64,000 bases of DNA from CAZGXI01 sp964529715 (GCA_964529715.1 CAZGXI010000014.1:43423-107422), one strand, 5' to 3'; positions 18,645-27,362 are shown, numbered from the stretch's first letter. Notes: generated by a model not told the origin, from the sequence alone. Program-made: numbers and translations.

Positions 18645-18728
18645 GGGCCAACACTCCACAAATAGAAGGGCGTGGTTGCCACTACCTTACTCTAATTTCC
18701 TCCCCAGCGACAGTTTTTTCGCGCAACC

Positions 18729-19382
18729 TTACCCATCGGGCGGCCCTTCGAGCAGGTGGTGGTGCAGCAGCCATTCACGCAGGCTGTAGGTGCCCAGGAG
18801 CGCCATCGCCGCCGGGGTGATCAGGGCCAGCGGCGCGACGAGAATCACGCTCACCGCCAGCAGAACCAGCGCCAGTCCGCCGTTCAGCAGCGCCAACAAC
18901 GGATCGCCCAGCACGGTAAAGAGCGCGTTGCGCGCCGCCAGCAGCAGGCGCGCTTCTTGCTGGAGCACCACGTAGGGCCAAAAGAAGAATTGGATCATCC
19001 AGATCAGGATGACGAAGCCGCCGGTGATGGCGAACAGCAGGTCGCCGATAGGGCTTTGCTGCCCGGCGTAGAAGTTCAGCGCCACCACCGCTGCCACGAT
19101 GAACAGCGCCGTCGCAGCGCCCCACAGCCAGCTTTTGAACAACCAACGCCGCACCGCACCCAGGTAATCCCCCACGCCGGGGCTATAGCCTTTGGTGGCA
19201 TCGTAGGCAACTTCATATAGCGCGGCGGTGGCCGGCGGGATGAGAATCACGGTCAGGCACAGCAAAAACCAGATCAGGTTGACCATGGCCAACGGGATCA
19301 GCCAGGCGTACACGTCGATTGCCATGCGCCGCAGGCCACGCAGCCGCCAGTGCACGTTCGGTTCAGTCAAAGCCACTTGCAT
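18729..19382 (-). CDS. YesL-like (DUF624-type) integral membrane protein
   Basis: 217 residues with five clear hydrophobic segments. The pattern WLIPLAMVNLIWFLLCLTVI, PPATAALYEVA and the central LFKSWLWGA is like YesL/DUF624 membrane proteins, which in Bacillus and Chloroflexi are found near sugar ABC transporters. The role is unknown. It lies upstream of the hybrid kinase and diverges from the glycosidase-like gene on the plus strand, with a 167-base gap between. Confidence 0.65.
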   Translation of the reverse strand: MQVALTEPNVHWRLRGLRRMAIDVYAWLIPLAMVNLIWFLLCLTVILIPPATAALYEVAYDATKGYSPGVGDYLGAVRRWLFKSWLWGAATALFIVAAVVALNFYAGQQSPIGDLLFAITGGFVILIWMIQFFFWPYVVLQQEARLLLAARNALFTVLGDPLLALLNGGLALVLLAVSVILVAPLALITPAAMALLGTYSLREWLLHHHLLEGPPDG

Positions 19383-19549
19383 CCGTCCGGGTTCGCATCA
19401 TTGCTTCGCATGGCAAAGCATAATACGCCCCGGCGCGTTTCGCCAGAGAACCACCAGTCGCGCTTCAAACCAGATGGCGTTGACGCCCGCGCGTGGGCGC
19501 GGTAGGCTGATAGCGCGTCGCCGTGTGCTGCCTGCAAGGGGAGAGCGCC

Positions 19550-21172
19550 ATGCACTTCTACAGTTTCGATCTCCGCGATCCGATCTTTGAGGTGAACGGG
19601 TGGAAACTGAGCTTTCAGGTCATCACGTTGGAAAACGTCTACAGCCTGGACCCGGTACGCACATCCGTCGAGCATGAAGGGACAACCTGGCTGCTGGAAT
19701 GTAGCCAATTGAGCTGGGCAGGCCAGCAGCAGCACGCGCCGGGGATGGTCAGCGTGCGCGCAGAAAGCGGGCCGGGGGGCCGGCTGCGTCTGGACGTGCG
19801 CGCCGCCGCGCCGCACAAAATCCGCGCCGTCAAAATCCTGTTGCGCGACCTGCCGCCGCTGTCTCCCCTCGACCTGCTGGACGCCGAGCGGGTCGTCCCG
19901 CCGGACGGGTTGATCGAACGCTACCCCAACAGTCTGCGGCTGCCGTTGCTGTTTCTGCGCGCGCCGGGCGGAGATACGTTGGGCCTGCGCTGTGAAGATC
20001 ACCACGCGCGCGCCAAGCGTTTCGCCGTGTACCAGGAGCGCATGGGGCCGCTGGCGGGCCACTATACCGTCGAGTGCATCCACGAGGAAGACGCGCGCTG
20101 GTTCGACACCCGCATCGACGCGCCGGCATGGATCATCGACCGGGGCGTGAGTGTGGATTCCTTTCGGCAGGAGCAGCTTGCCTTCGAGGAAGTCGCGCTT
20201 AACCTGGTGCCCTGGGAGCAGCGGGCCGACCTGCCCGCCTGGGCGCGCGACATCCGCCTGTGCCTGACGCTGCACGGGATGCACTGGTCGGGCTATCTCT
20301 TCAACACCTATGACCAGATGCTAGATGCCATCCGCTTTGCGGCGGAGCGCATCGACGGGCGACATATCCTGGCCTACCTGCCCGGTTGGGAAGGGCGCTA
20401 CTACTGGCAATACGGCGACTTCCGGCCTGAACCCCGGCTCGGCGGCGAGGGAGGTTTCGCCCGGTTATGCAACGGCGCGCGGGCGCTGGGCGTCCACGTG
20501 ATGCCGATGTTCGGCGGCAACTGCGCCAACGCCTGGTTCCCCAACTTCCACGAGTTCGGCCCCTCCTCTTACATGAAGTCGCCCACGCGCAATGTCTTTT
20601 TGGGCAACCAGCCAGATTGGGACCTGGCCCGCGCCCACGATACCGGCTGGCAGGCCTGGCTGAACCCCGGTGCGCCCGCCTGGCAGTGCGAACTGACCCG
20701 CCAGATTCATACCCTGGCCGACCGCTACGGCTTTGACGCGGTGTTTCTGGATACGGTCGAGGTGTGGACCAACGATCCCGACTTCAACCTGCGCGAAGGC
20801 TACCGTGCGCTGGTCGCCCGGCTGCGCGAAGGGCGGCCTGACCTGCTGGTGACAGGCGAGGATTGGTGGGATGGCCTGCTGCCGATCTTCCCCATCTTCC
20901 AGAATTCGGGCGCATGGCGGCAGGTGCCGGCCTGGGCCGGGCGCTACATCCGGCTGATCGGCCACATCTGCGAGGGCGATCCTAGTCGGGGCAGCACGGG
21001 CGTGTTCGAGTCCGGCTACGCGGCCTATCGGCGCACGCCCAACTTGCCGCTGTACATCCCGACCATCGCCTTTGTAGACGGCACCCTGGCGCAGGCGAAG
21101 GCGGAGATCGAGGCGGTCATTGCGCTCGCTGCCAGCAGACGCGATGGGCAGGTGTTCAACGCCGGGGACTGA
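19550..21172 (+). CDS. Glycosidase-like protein with a TIM-barrel C-terminal half
   Basis: 540 residues, no signal peptide. The N-terminal 220 residues are beta-rich (a likely carbohydrate-binding or super-sandwich domain). From about 235 a barrel-like region begins: ILAYLPGWEGRYYWQYGDF, VHVMPMFGGNCAN, YGFDAVFLDTVEVW and LLVTGEDWW. The Asp in FLDTVE and the Glu in TGEDWW are at the ends of strands 4 and 5, as expected for catalytic residues of clan-D or DUF6259-like hydrolases. No family is certain. The ATG follows AAGGGGAGAG. The last residues and the stop codon (GGGGACTGA) come from a dispersed palindromic repeat, so the C-terminus may have been truncated or replaced by repeat insertion. 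Confidence 0.7.
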   Translation: MHFYSFDLRDPIFEVNGWKLSFQVITLENVYSLDPVRTSVEHEGTTWLLECSQLSWAGQQQHAPGMVSVRAESGPGGRLRLDVRAAAPHKIRAVKILLRDLPPLSPLDLLDAERVVPPDGLIERYPNSLRLPLLFLRAPGGDTLGLRCEDHHARAKRFAVYQERMGPLAGHYTVECIHEEDARWFDTRIDAPAWIIDRGVSVDSFRQEQLAFEEVALNLVPWEQRADLPAWARDIRLCLTLHGMHWSGYLFNTYDQMLDAIRFAAERIDGRHILAYLPGWEGRYYWQYGDFRPEPRLGGEGGFARLCNGARALGVHVMPMFGGNCANAWFPNFHEFGPSSYMKSPTRNVFLGNQPDWDLARAHDTGWQAWLNPGAPAWQCELTRQIHTLADRYGFDAVFLDTVEVWTNDPDFNLREGYRALVARLREGRPDLLVTGEDWWDGLLPIFPIFQNSGAWRQVPAWAGRYIRLIGHICEGDPSRGSTGVFESGYAAYRRTPNLPLYIPTIAFVDGTLAQAKAEIEAVIALAASRRDGQVFNAGD

Positions 21173-21211
21173 AGTCCCCGGCTACGGATGTAAAGTCCAC
21201 TGAAGCGGACT
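21161..21211. repeat. Paired short palindromes, copy B (inverse of 13532-13582)
   Basis: GCCGGGGACT-GA-AGTCCCCGGC, then TACGGATG and AGTCCACT-GA-AGCGGACT. It is the reverse complement of copy A with few changes. It overlaps the last four codons and supplies the TGA stop of the preceding gene. Confidence 0.85.
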
Positions 21212-21284
21212 GACTGCCGCCGTTTCGACCTGCATTTTCAGTCCGCTTATGCACGTGCAGGTTTTCTGACCTTGCCTGTCTGTC

Positions 21285-21398
21285 CTCACCCCCTGGCCCC
21301 TTCTTCCCGGCCAACGACGCCGGGGCAGGCCCTCACGAAGAGGGGGAATTTCTGCACCCAGAAACTTCTTCCCCTAAAGGGTAAGGGATAGGGGTGAG
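21285..21398. repeat. CTCACCCC/GGGGTGAG-bounded repeat
   Basis: CTCACCCCC faces GGGGTGAG over about 115 bases, with GC-rich internal segments. The same outer pair (CCCTCACCCC/GGGGTGAGGG) occurs inside the miniature element at 22700-22869. With copy B it fills the 292-base gap between the two genes; no coding frame is convincing. Confidence 0.55.
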
Positions 21399-21464
21399 AG
21401 CTACAGCCGCTGCCTAACGCCATCCCTGGCCGACGCGCGGTTTTTTAAACATGCACCCGGTAGA

Positions 21465-22661
21465 CTACGCGCCGGGGCTGAGCCGCACGATCTCCACCGG
21501 GTTGGCCGCAGCGTCCGCGCTGCCATCCGGCACGCCGCGAAAGCCTCCGCGCAAGACGTAGACCTCGCTGCCGCGCAGGACAGCGCCAGAAGACAGGCCG
21601 CCTTCGACCTCCACCTGAGAGAGCACGGCGGCGGAGGCCCAGTTATCGCCGCTGCTGAGCGTGACCAGGCTGGCGGTCAGCATGGCCGGATCGGGCGCAG
21701 CCCCCGCTTCCGGCGCGGCCCCAGGATTGCCCCCGGCCTGCGGGCCGCCCATGCCCCGGCCACCGGTCAGGGCCACGAGATTGCCCGCCGCATCGACCAT
21801 GATGCTACGGAGCGCCGCTGTCCCTTCGGGCAGCGTGACCTGGGTCACGTTGGCGGGGTTATCCAGCGGCACCTTCCACAGTGTCCCCGACCCGGTTTGC
21901 GTCACCAGCAGGCAGTTCGCCGCCGGGAGATAGACGAGGTCGTTCAGCCCGGCCATCCCCTGGCTGCTCAAGGCCGCATTTTCCAGGTAGTAAACGCCGT
22001 TGGAGGGATCGACCATGTAGACGACGCCGCCCAGCCTGTCGGCGACGTAGATGTTTCCGCTGGCATCCAGCGCGACGGCCCCGCCCAGGTGCAGGCTGCC
22101 CGGCGCGACGCCGGTCAGATCGACGGAGCGGGTCTGCGCGCCGGTCGCCAGGTTATAGACCAGCACCACCGTCGAGGGGTTGAAGTTGGGGTCGAGCGTC
22201 GGCATCTCCGCCGGGAGTTGGCCCGCCTGCGGCGCTTCGCCCGGCGCGCCCTGACCCGCCGGCGGCGCGACAGGCGTCTCACCGGGGGCCGGTGCGCCGC
22301 CTGGACCTCCCGGCCCGAAGCCGAACTGCCCGCCGCCGATCTGCTGATCGCTGGCGACCACGATCAGGCTGTCGGTGGCGGCATCGACCGTCATGCTCTG
22401 GACAAACCCCAACGCCTCGCCGCTGACCAGCGACGTCAGCGCGCCGTCGGCGGCGACGGCGTAGATGGCCCCGTCCGTCGCATCCGCGATCAGGAAGCGA
22501 TCCCTGGCCTGATCGTAAGCCAGGTCGGTGGGGAAAACATCCGTCGCCTGGATCGTAATGCGATCCGGCCCGCCCTGGGCAAACACCCCGCCCACACCGC
22601 TGAACACGCCTGCCGCCACACTCAACACAACCACAACCTTAAGTATCTTCCAGCGCCGCAT
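21465..22661 (-). CDS. Secreted beta-propeller (NHL/SMP-30-like) protein
   Basis: 398 residues. A signal peptide (MRRWKILKVVVVLSVAAGVF to VFAQ) is followed by NHL/SMP-30-like blades: LAYDQARDRFLIADATDGAI, ALDASGNIYVADRLGGVVYM, MVDAAGNLVALTG. A Gly/Pro/Ala-rich insert of about 45 residues (around 120-165) interrupts the second blade and a similar Pro/Ala-rich loop occurs near 305-320; both are low-complexity linkers. No catalytic domain. It is related in architecture, not in sequence, to the propeller at 5727-6857. Ribosome site GGAGGTG directly before the ATG. Function unknown. Confidence 0.75.
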   Translation of the reverse strand: MRRWKILKVVVVLSVAAGVFSGVGGVFAQGGPDRITIQATDVFPTDLAYDQARDRFLIADATDGAIYAVAADGALTSLVSGEALGFVQSMTVDAATDSLIVVASDQQIGGGQFGFGPGGPGGAPAPGETPVAPPAGQGAPGEAPQAGQLPAEMPTLDPNFNPSTVVLVYNLATGAQTRSVDLTGVAPGSLHLGGAVALDASGNIYVADRLGGVVYMVDPSNGVYYLENAALSSQGMAGLNDLVYLPAANCLLVTQTGSGTLWKVPLDNPANVTQVTLPEGTAALRSIMVDAAGNLVALTGGRGMGGPQAGGNPGAAPEAGAAPDPAMLTASLVTLSSGDNWASAAVLSQVEVEGGLSSGAVLRGSEVYVLRGGFRGVPDGSADAAANPVEIVRLSPGA

Positions 22662-22699
22662 AGCACCTCCAACTGGACATCTATGTACGAATCACGCTG

Positions 22700-22869
22700 A
22701 CCCAATGTGCAAGTTTTCTTGTGCTGCCCGTTTGCCCTCACCCCCTGGCCGGGGAAGTTCCGCGCCTGGAAGCCCCTCGCTCTGAGGGTCCCGTTGGCCG
22801 GGGAGAGGGGTTTGGGGTGAGGGCCGAAGCGACCGCTCAGGATGCTCTGCAAGAAACTTGCACACTGCA
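22700..22869. mobile_element. Miniature inverted-repeat element with 8-bp target duplication
   Basis: A 170-bp non-coding element. Its left part ACCCAATGTGCAAGTTTTCT is shared exactly with the element at 31528-31678. Subterminal inverted repeats are TGTGCAAGTTTTCTTG (22706-22721) and CAAGAAACTTGCACA (22850-22864), one base apart in length. TCACGCTG stands directly on both sides (22692-22699 and 22870-22877). The centre holds the CCCTCACCCC/GGGGTGAGGG inverted repeat. No transposase is encoded, so it would need one in trans. It accounts for most of the 282-base gap here. Confidence 0.8.
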
Positions 22870-22943
22870 TCACGCTGGCAGTATGGCAAAAGACTGTGGA
22901 GAAGTGGTGGAGAGATGAAGGAGAGGGTGTAAAAACAGCGCGC

Positions 22944-23768
22944 TTACGCACCCGGCGAATCGCCCAGGGCTGCCAATGCCTGCGCCAGAGTGAGGAACTC
23001 CACGTCGCGGCCCTCGGCGCGCAGCATGGCCGCCAACCGCGCCGCAGGCGGAATCGGCGCGCCGATCTCGTCCAGCCAGGCGATCTCGCGGAAAATCTCA
23101 TGGGGCGGCGCGTCGCGGGCGACCCGGCCTGCGTGCAGCACCACCACCCGCGCGGCAAACTCGACCGTCACTTCCACGTCGTTTTCGGCCATGATCACCG
23201 TCACAGGATGGGCGCGGCGCAGGTCTGCCAGGGCAGCCAGCACGTCGGCGCGCCCGGCAGGGTCGAGGCCCGAAGTCGGCTCGTCCAACAGCAACACGTC
23301 CGGCTGCATCGCCAGCGCCGCCGCCAGCGCAACCCGCTTCTGCTGCCCGCCGGACAGCATCCCCGGCGAGGAGTCGCGCAGGTCAGCGATCTGCATGGCC
23401 GCCAGCGCCCAGGTGATGCGCCGCTCGATCTCCGCGACCGGCAGGCCCAGGTTTTCCAACCCCCAGGCGACCTCCGCTTCGACGGTCGGGTTGAAAAGCT
23501 GGCCTTCGATCTCCTGGAAGACCATCCCCACCCGACCCTGCACGGCGACCGCGCCGGTCAGCCTGCCGCCGGTCATGCGCGGAGCCAGCCCGGCTAACAG
23601 CAGCAGCAGTGTGGTCTTGCCGGAGCCGTTCGGCCCGATCAGGCCCACACACTCGCCCGGCGCGACATCCAGCGAGAGGCCGTCGAACACGCGCACGGGC
23701 GGCCCGCCCGGCAGCACGGGGGGATAGGCAAAGGCAACTTCTTGCAGGCGAACGGCAGTTTCGGGCAT
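22944..23768 (-). CDS. ECF-type ABC transporter ATP-binding protein (EcfA/CbiO-like)
   Basis: 274 residues: Walker A GPNGSGKTT, the ECF-typical Q-loop VFQEIEGQLFNPTVEAEVAW, signature LSGGQQKR, Walker B VLLLDEPTSGLDPAG, and then AENDVEV where most members have a switch histidine (MIMAEND rather than THD/THR). Energy-coupling factors need two ATPases, a T protein and an S protein; none of these is seen in the window, so this one is an orphan here. It begins 3 bases after the moeA stop, so it is translationally coupled to moeA and may serve import of metal or a cofactor precursor for the pterin pathway. That last step is inference. Confidence 0.85.
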   Translation of the reverse strand: MPETAVRLQEVAFAYPPVLPGGPPVRVFDGLSLDVAPGECVGLIGPNGSGKTTLLLLLAGLAPRMTGGRLTGAVAVQGRVGMVFQEIEGQLFNPTVEAEVAWGLENLGLPVAEIERRITWALAAMQIADLRDSSPGMLSGGQQKRVALAAALAMQPDVLLLDEPTSGLDPAGRADVLAALADLRRAHPVTVIMAENDVEVTVEFAARVVVLHAGRVARDAPPHEIFREIAWLDEIGAPIPPAARLAAMLRAEGRDVEFLTLAQALAALGDSPGA

Positions 23769-23771
23769 CGG

Positions 23772-25037
23772 TTAAAAGAGATAGACGTCCCCGGCGTCGC
23801 CCGCGCGCAGGCCGGTGGCGTCCAATGGGATTTTGAGCAGGCCGTCGGCGCGGACCAGGGTGAAGATCAGGTTGCTCTTGCCGAAGATCGGCTCGGCGTA
23901 CACCGCGCCGTCCTGTTCTCGCAGCGCGACGGGCACATAATCCTCGCGCCCGGCGGCGCTGGCGACATTGGCGGTCAGCGCGGCGCGCACGCGCGGACGA
24001 ACGGGCATCCGCGCACTTAACAGGTGGTAAATCGCCGGGACGCCCAGCAGCCAGAACACCACCATCGCGCTGACCGGGTTGCCCGGCAGGCCGATGATCG
24101 GCTTGCCGCCCAGGACGGCCAGGATGGTCGGTTTGCCGGGCCGTACCGCCACGCCGTGTACGATCACGCCCGGCCCGCCGAACTCGCCCACCAGCGATCC
24201 GATCACGTCGGCGGTCATGTCGCGGGCGCTGACGCTACTCCCCGCCGTAACGACGAGCATATCCGCCGCGCCGGGCGGAGCCAGCGCCAGCCGCAGCGCC
24301 GAGCGCAGCGCGTCGGGCTGGTCCGGCACGATGCCGCCCCAGGCGACCAGCGCGCCTGCCTGGGCCGCCAGCGCGCCGATGGTGTAGCTGTTGATGTCCC
24401 GAATCTGGCCGGGGCGGGGCGTCTGGTCGGGCGGGATCACCTCATCGCCGGTGGCGAAGATCACCACATGCGGCGGCAGGCGCACCGGCAGCGCGCCGGT
24501 CAGGCCGAGGGCCAGCAGCGCCCCGACGTCCTGCGGGCGCAGACGCGCGCCCGGCGGCAGAACCGGGTCCTCCCGGCGCACATCCTCCCCAATTTGCAGC
24601 ACGTTTTCTCCTGGCGCGACCCGACGCAGCACCTCGATCTGGCCTTCGGCGGCGCGCTGGGTGTGTTCGACCATCACCACCGCGTCCGCCCCGGCGGGGA
24701 TCATCGCCCCGGTGTGGATCAAGACGGCCTGCCCGGCGCCGACAGTGACGGTCGGTGTCTCGCCCATGCGCGCCTCACCCACCACTGCCAGGTACGCAGG
24801 CAGCGATTCGCCCGCGCCGAAGGTATCTGCCGCACGCACGGCGTAGCCGTCTACCGTCGAACGGGGAAAGGCGGGTAAATCCTCTGGGCTGGCGATGCCG
24901 CCTATCACGACCGGCTCGCCCAGGATAGCCCGCCGCACGACCTCATCCGATTCGCCCAAATCGGTACGATGGGTTACGGCAGCCAGCCAGCGCGTGCGGG
25001 CTTCGTCGGGGGGAAGAACGTTGAAAAATTCAGCCAC
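23772..25037 (-). CDS. moeA: Molybdopterin molybdenumtransferase
   Basis: 421 residues. MoeA inserts molybdate (or tungstate) into adenylated molybdopterin. The N-terminal domain has FPRSTVDGYAVRAADT, the middle domain VLIHTGAMIPAGADAVVMVE and the MoCF-like domain DMLVVTAGSSVSARD, with KPIIGLPGNPVSAMV near 285. The C-terminal domain IV is present. In the MoeA glycine-rich loop most members have TGGVSVG-type sequence; here it is TAGSSVSARD. The start is a GTG preceded by AGGA. It is divergent from mobA across a gap with facing heptad repeats. The product is needed by the AOR at 53.1 kb. Confidence 0.93.
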   Translation of the reverse strand: MAEFFNVLPPDEARTRWLAAVTHRTDLGESDEVVRRAILGEPVVIGGIASPEDLPAFPRSTVDGYAVRAADTFGAGESLPAYLAVVGEARMGETPTVTVGAGQAVLIHTGAMIPAGADAVVMVEHTQRAAEGQIEVLRRVAPGENVLQIGEDVRREDPVLPPGARLRPQDVGALLALGLTGALPVRLPPHVVIFATGDEVIPPDQTPRPGQIRDINSYTIGALAAQAGALVAWGGIVPDQPDALRSALRLALAPPGAADMLVVTAGSSVSARDMTADVIGSLVGEFGGPGVIVHGVAVRPGKPTILAVLGGKPIIGLPGNPVSAMVVFWLLGVPAIYHLLSARMPVRPRVRAALTANVASAAGREDYVPVALREQDGAVYAEPIFGKSNLIFTLVRADGLLKIPLDATGLRAGDAGDVYLF

Positions 25038-25092
25038 TTTGTCCTATCCGCGATTGGTCACTTCTGTGCTAAGCTATCGGCGAACCACAATG

Positions 25093-25187
25093 AACTGTTA
25101 GCGATGAGCTGTTAGCCGTTGACCTGATGATCCTGGAAGGTGAACCCTCACAGCTGACCGCCAATCGCCAAGAGCGAACAGCGTTGG
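25093..25187. repeat. Facing pair of degenerate 7-bp tandem repeats
   Basis: Left tract: AACTGTT, AGCGATG, AGCTGTT, AGCCGTT. Right tract, of opposite sense: GCTGACC, GCCAATC, GCCAAGA, GCGAACA (25153-25180). The pair lies in the divergent gap between moeA and mobA and could fold as an imperfect long hairpin. Confidence 0.6.
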
Positions 25188-25196
25188 AGACGATCT

Positions 25197-25784
25197 ATGC
25201 CTGAACCGATTACCGTCGCCGTGCTGGCCGGAGGCCGCTCGAAACGCATGGGGACGGACAAGAGCTTCACGCTCCTACAAGGCCGCCCCTTGATTGAACA
25301 TGTGTTGGAGCGCGTCGAACCGCTGGGGGCCTATACCATGCTGATCACGAACCGCCCTGCCGACTACGCCGGGCTGTCGCTGCCCATGTTCGCCGACGTG
25401 TTCCCCGGCAAAGGATCGCTGGGCGGGCTGTACACCGCTCTCACCTACAGTCCCACCGGACATACCCTCTGCGTCGCCTGCGACATGCCGTTTCTCAGCC
25501 CGCCTCTGCTGCAACACCTGATCGACCTGCGCGACGGCTACGATGTGATTGTACCGCGTATTGACGGATTCCCCGAAGCCCTGCACGCCGTCTACAGCAA
25601 GGCGTGCCTGGAGCCGATGCGTACCCTGATCCAGCAGGATCGGCTGAAGATCATCGGGTTTTATCATCAGGTAAACGTCCGCTACGTGGAGGAAGAGGAG
25701 ATACGTCAGTTTGACCCCGAACTGCGCTCGTTCATCAATGTGAACACACCGGCAGAGCTGGCGCAGGCCGGGGAAAATATTTGA
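25197..25784 (+). CDS. mobA: Molybdenum cofactor guanylyltransferase
   Basis: 195 residues. MobA joins GMP to Mo-molybdopterin to give the bis-MGD precursor. The nucleotide-binding N-terminus is VAVLAGGRSKRMGTDKSF, followed by the metal-site region LCVACDMPFLSPPLL (with D in CDMPF) and the C-terminal FINVNTPAELAQA, all standard. Length is usual. Ribosome site TTGGAG before the ATG. It diverges from moeA. The AOR family itself uses a tungsten bis-pterin cofactor without nucleotide, so a gene for GMP addition suggests the genome also has another molybdoenzyme, or that MobA acts on other enzymes. Confidence 0.92.
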   Translation: MPEPITVAVLAGGRSKRMGTDKSFTLLQGRPLIEHVLERVEPLGAYTMLITNRPADYAGLSLPMFADVFPGKGSLGGLYTALTYSPTGHTLCVACDMPFLSPPLLQHLIDLRDGYDVIVPRIDGFPEALHAVYSKACLEPMRTLIQQDRLKIIGFYHQVNVRYVEEEEIRQFDPELRSFINVNTPAELAQAGENI

Positions 25785-25826
25785 GATAAAAGATTGCACA
25801 ATCGTGCGCTATTGACAGACAAACCA

Positions 25827-25835
25827 TGATATAAT
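25827..25835 (+). promoter_or_regulatory. Extended -10 promoter of the second sugar ABC operon
   Basis: TGATATAAT is an exact extended -10 (TGnTATAAT). A TTGACA lies only 12 bases upstream, too close to act as a normal -35. It would start transcription about 80 bases before the binding-protein gene. Confidence 0.55.
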
Positions 25836-25923
25836 TCACAAGTGGTGTAGGGAAGTGTAACTGCTACGCTTTCCCACCCATATCCTCTTATATTTTCAGT
25901 ATCCGTAAGTGAGGAGAAAAACA

Positions 25924-27207
25924 ATGAAGAAGCTGTTGATCCTGGGTTTGGTGCTGGCGCTTGCGCTGGTGGCTCTGGCTCCGGCAGCGGCGCAGGGCGC
26001 CCCGTCCGGCGATCTGGAGATCTTCTCCTGGTGGACCGGCGGCGGTGAGGAAGCAGGGTTGAACGCCCTGATCGCGCGGTTCGCGGAACTGTATCCCGAC
26101 GTGAACGTGATCAACTCCGCTGTCGCGGGCGGCTCCGGTGTCAACGCTAAGGCTGTGCTCGTCACCCGGATGCTCGGCGGCGACCCACCTGATGTGTTCC
26201 AGGTCCATGCTGGGGCCGAACTGAACGCGCTATGGGTGGCAGCGGGCCGCGTGGAAGCCCTGAACGACATCTATGAAGAAAACGGCTGGATGGATCAGTT
26301 CCCGCAGGGCCTGCTGGACTTGATCAGCGACGACGCGGGCAACATCTACTCCGTTCCGGTCAACATCCACCGCTCGAACGTGCTGTGGTATGTGCCCGGC
26401 AACCTGGAGCAGTGGGGCGTCACCGTCCCGGCGGACTGGAATGAATTCCTGACCGTCACCTGCCCGGCGCTGCAAGAAGCGGGGGTGGTACCGCTGGCCG
26501 TGGGCGAAAACTGGACGCAGTCTCACCTGTGGGAAAGCGTCGCGCTGGCGGTGCTCGGCGTCGATGGCTACAACGGCCTGTGGGACGGCACGACCAACTG
26601 GACCAGCCCCGAAGCGATCTCGGTGTGGGAGACCTACGGCCAGATTCTCGACTGCGCCAATGAGGACATGAACGCCCTCACCTGGCAGGACGCTTCCCGC
26701 ATGGTGGCGGACGGCGCGGCGGCCTTCAACATCATGGGCGACTGGGCGGCGGGCTACTTCCTGGTGGACCTGGCCCTGGAGCCGAATGTTGACTTCGCCT
26801 GGGCGGCCAGCCCCGGCACGGACGGCGTGTTCATGATGCTGTCGGACACGTTCGCTATGCCGATTGGCGCGCCGAACCCCGAAGCAGCCCGCGCCTGGTT
26901 GAGCTTCCTGGGCAGCGCCGAAGCGCAGGACATCTTCAACCCGCTCAAGGGGTCGCTGCCGGCGAACACCACCGCCGACATCGGCAATGCCGAACTGTAC
27001 AACGCCTACTTCCAGAGTGCCTATGAGGACTGGACGACCAACGTGATCGTCGGCTCGCAGCGGCACGGCGCGGTGGCTCCGCAGGCGTTTGACAGCGGCT
27101 TCCTGAACATCATCGCGCAGTTCCAGGGCGACCGCGACGCGACGACGGCTGCGGCCAACGCCGGCGCGCTCGCCATCCAGACCGGCATGATCGGCGGCGG
27201 GATGTAA
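25924..27207 (+). CDS. Sugar ABC transporter substrate-binding protein (family 1)
   Basis: 427 residues. The signal peptide is MKKLLILGLVLALALVALAP with cleavage near AAAQ. The mature protein has the family-1 features FSWWTGGGEEAGLNALIARF, DPPDVFQVHAGAEL, and LPANTTADIG, as in glucose or oligosaccharide-binding proteins of the MalE/UgpB group; several Trp residues (SWW, DW, NWT) are placed to stack on sugar rings. The ATG was chosen over a GTG 15 bases upstream because GAGGAG stands directly before it. It is the first gene of a binding protein-permease-permease operon. No lipobox. Confidence 0.93.
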   Translation: MKKLLILGLVLALALVALAPAAAQGAPSGDLEIFSWWTGGGEEAGLNALIARFAELYPDVNVINSAVAGGSGVNAKAVLVTRMLGGDPPDVFQVHAGAELNALWVAAGRVEALNDIYEENGWMDQFPQGLLDLISDDAGNIYSVPVNIHRSNVLWYVPGNLEQWGVTVPADWNEFLTVTCPALQEAGVVPLAVGENWTQSHLWESVALAVLGVDGYNGLWDGTTNWTSPEAISVWETYGQILDCANEDMNALTWQDASRMVADGAAAFNIMGDWAAGYFLVDLALEPNVDFAWAASPGTDGVFMMLSDTFAMPIGAPNPEAARAWLSFLGSAEAQDIFNPLKGSLPANTTADIGNAELYNAYFQSAYEDWTTNVIVGSQRHGAVAPQAFDSGFLNIIAQFQGDRDATTAAANAGALAIQTGMIGGGM

Positions 27208-27234
27208 GTCCTGCGCCGGTCAATCTCGGTCGCA

Positions 27235-27262
27235 ACCCCGGCCTGGTCTGAGGGACCGGGGT
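27235..27262 (+). terminator. Hairpin between binding-protein and permease genes
   Basis: ACCCCGG and CCGGGGT form a 7-bp GC-rich stem with a 14-base loop, 28 bases after the binding-protein stop and 101 bases before the permease start. No T-run follows. It may limit read-through or protect upstream mRNA, as in maltose-type operons. Confidence 0.45.
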
Positions 27263-27362
27263 GACTGAACTGTTCGTTGGGGTGAGGTGCGGCCTGTTCC
27301 TGAGGGGCGGCTGCGCCTCACCCTTGCCCCATCCTGTTTTCCCAGTCTCCGGAGCGTTGCCT

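Noticed and set aside
25812..25817. TTGACA as -35 of the second sugar operon
   Set aside because: It is only 12 bases from the TATAAT; the extended -10 explains the promoter better.
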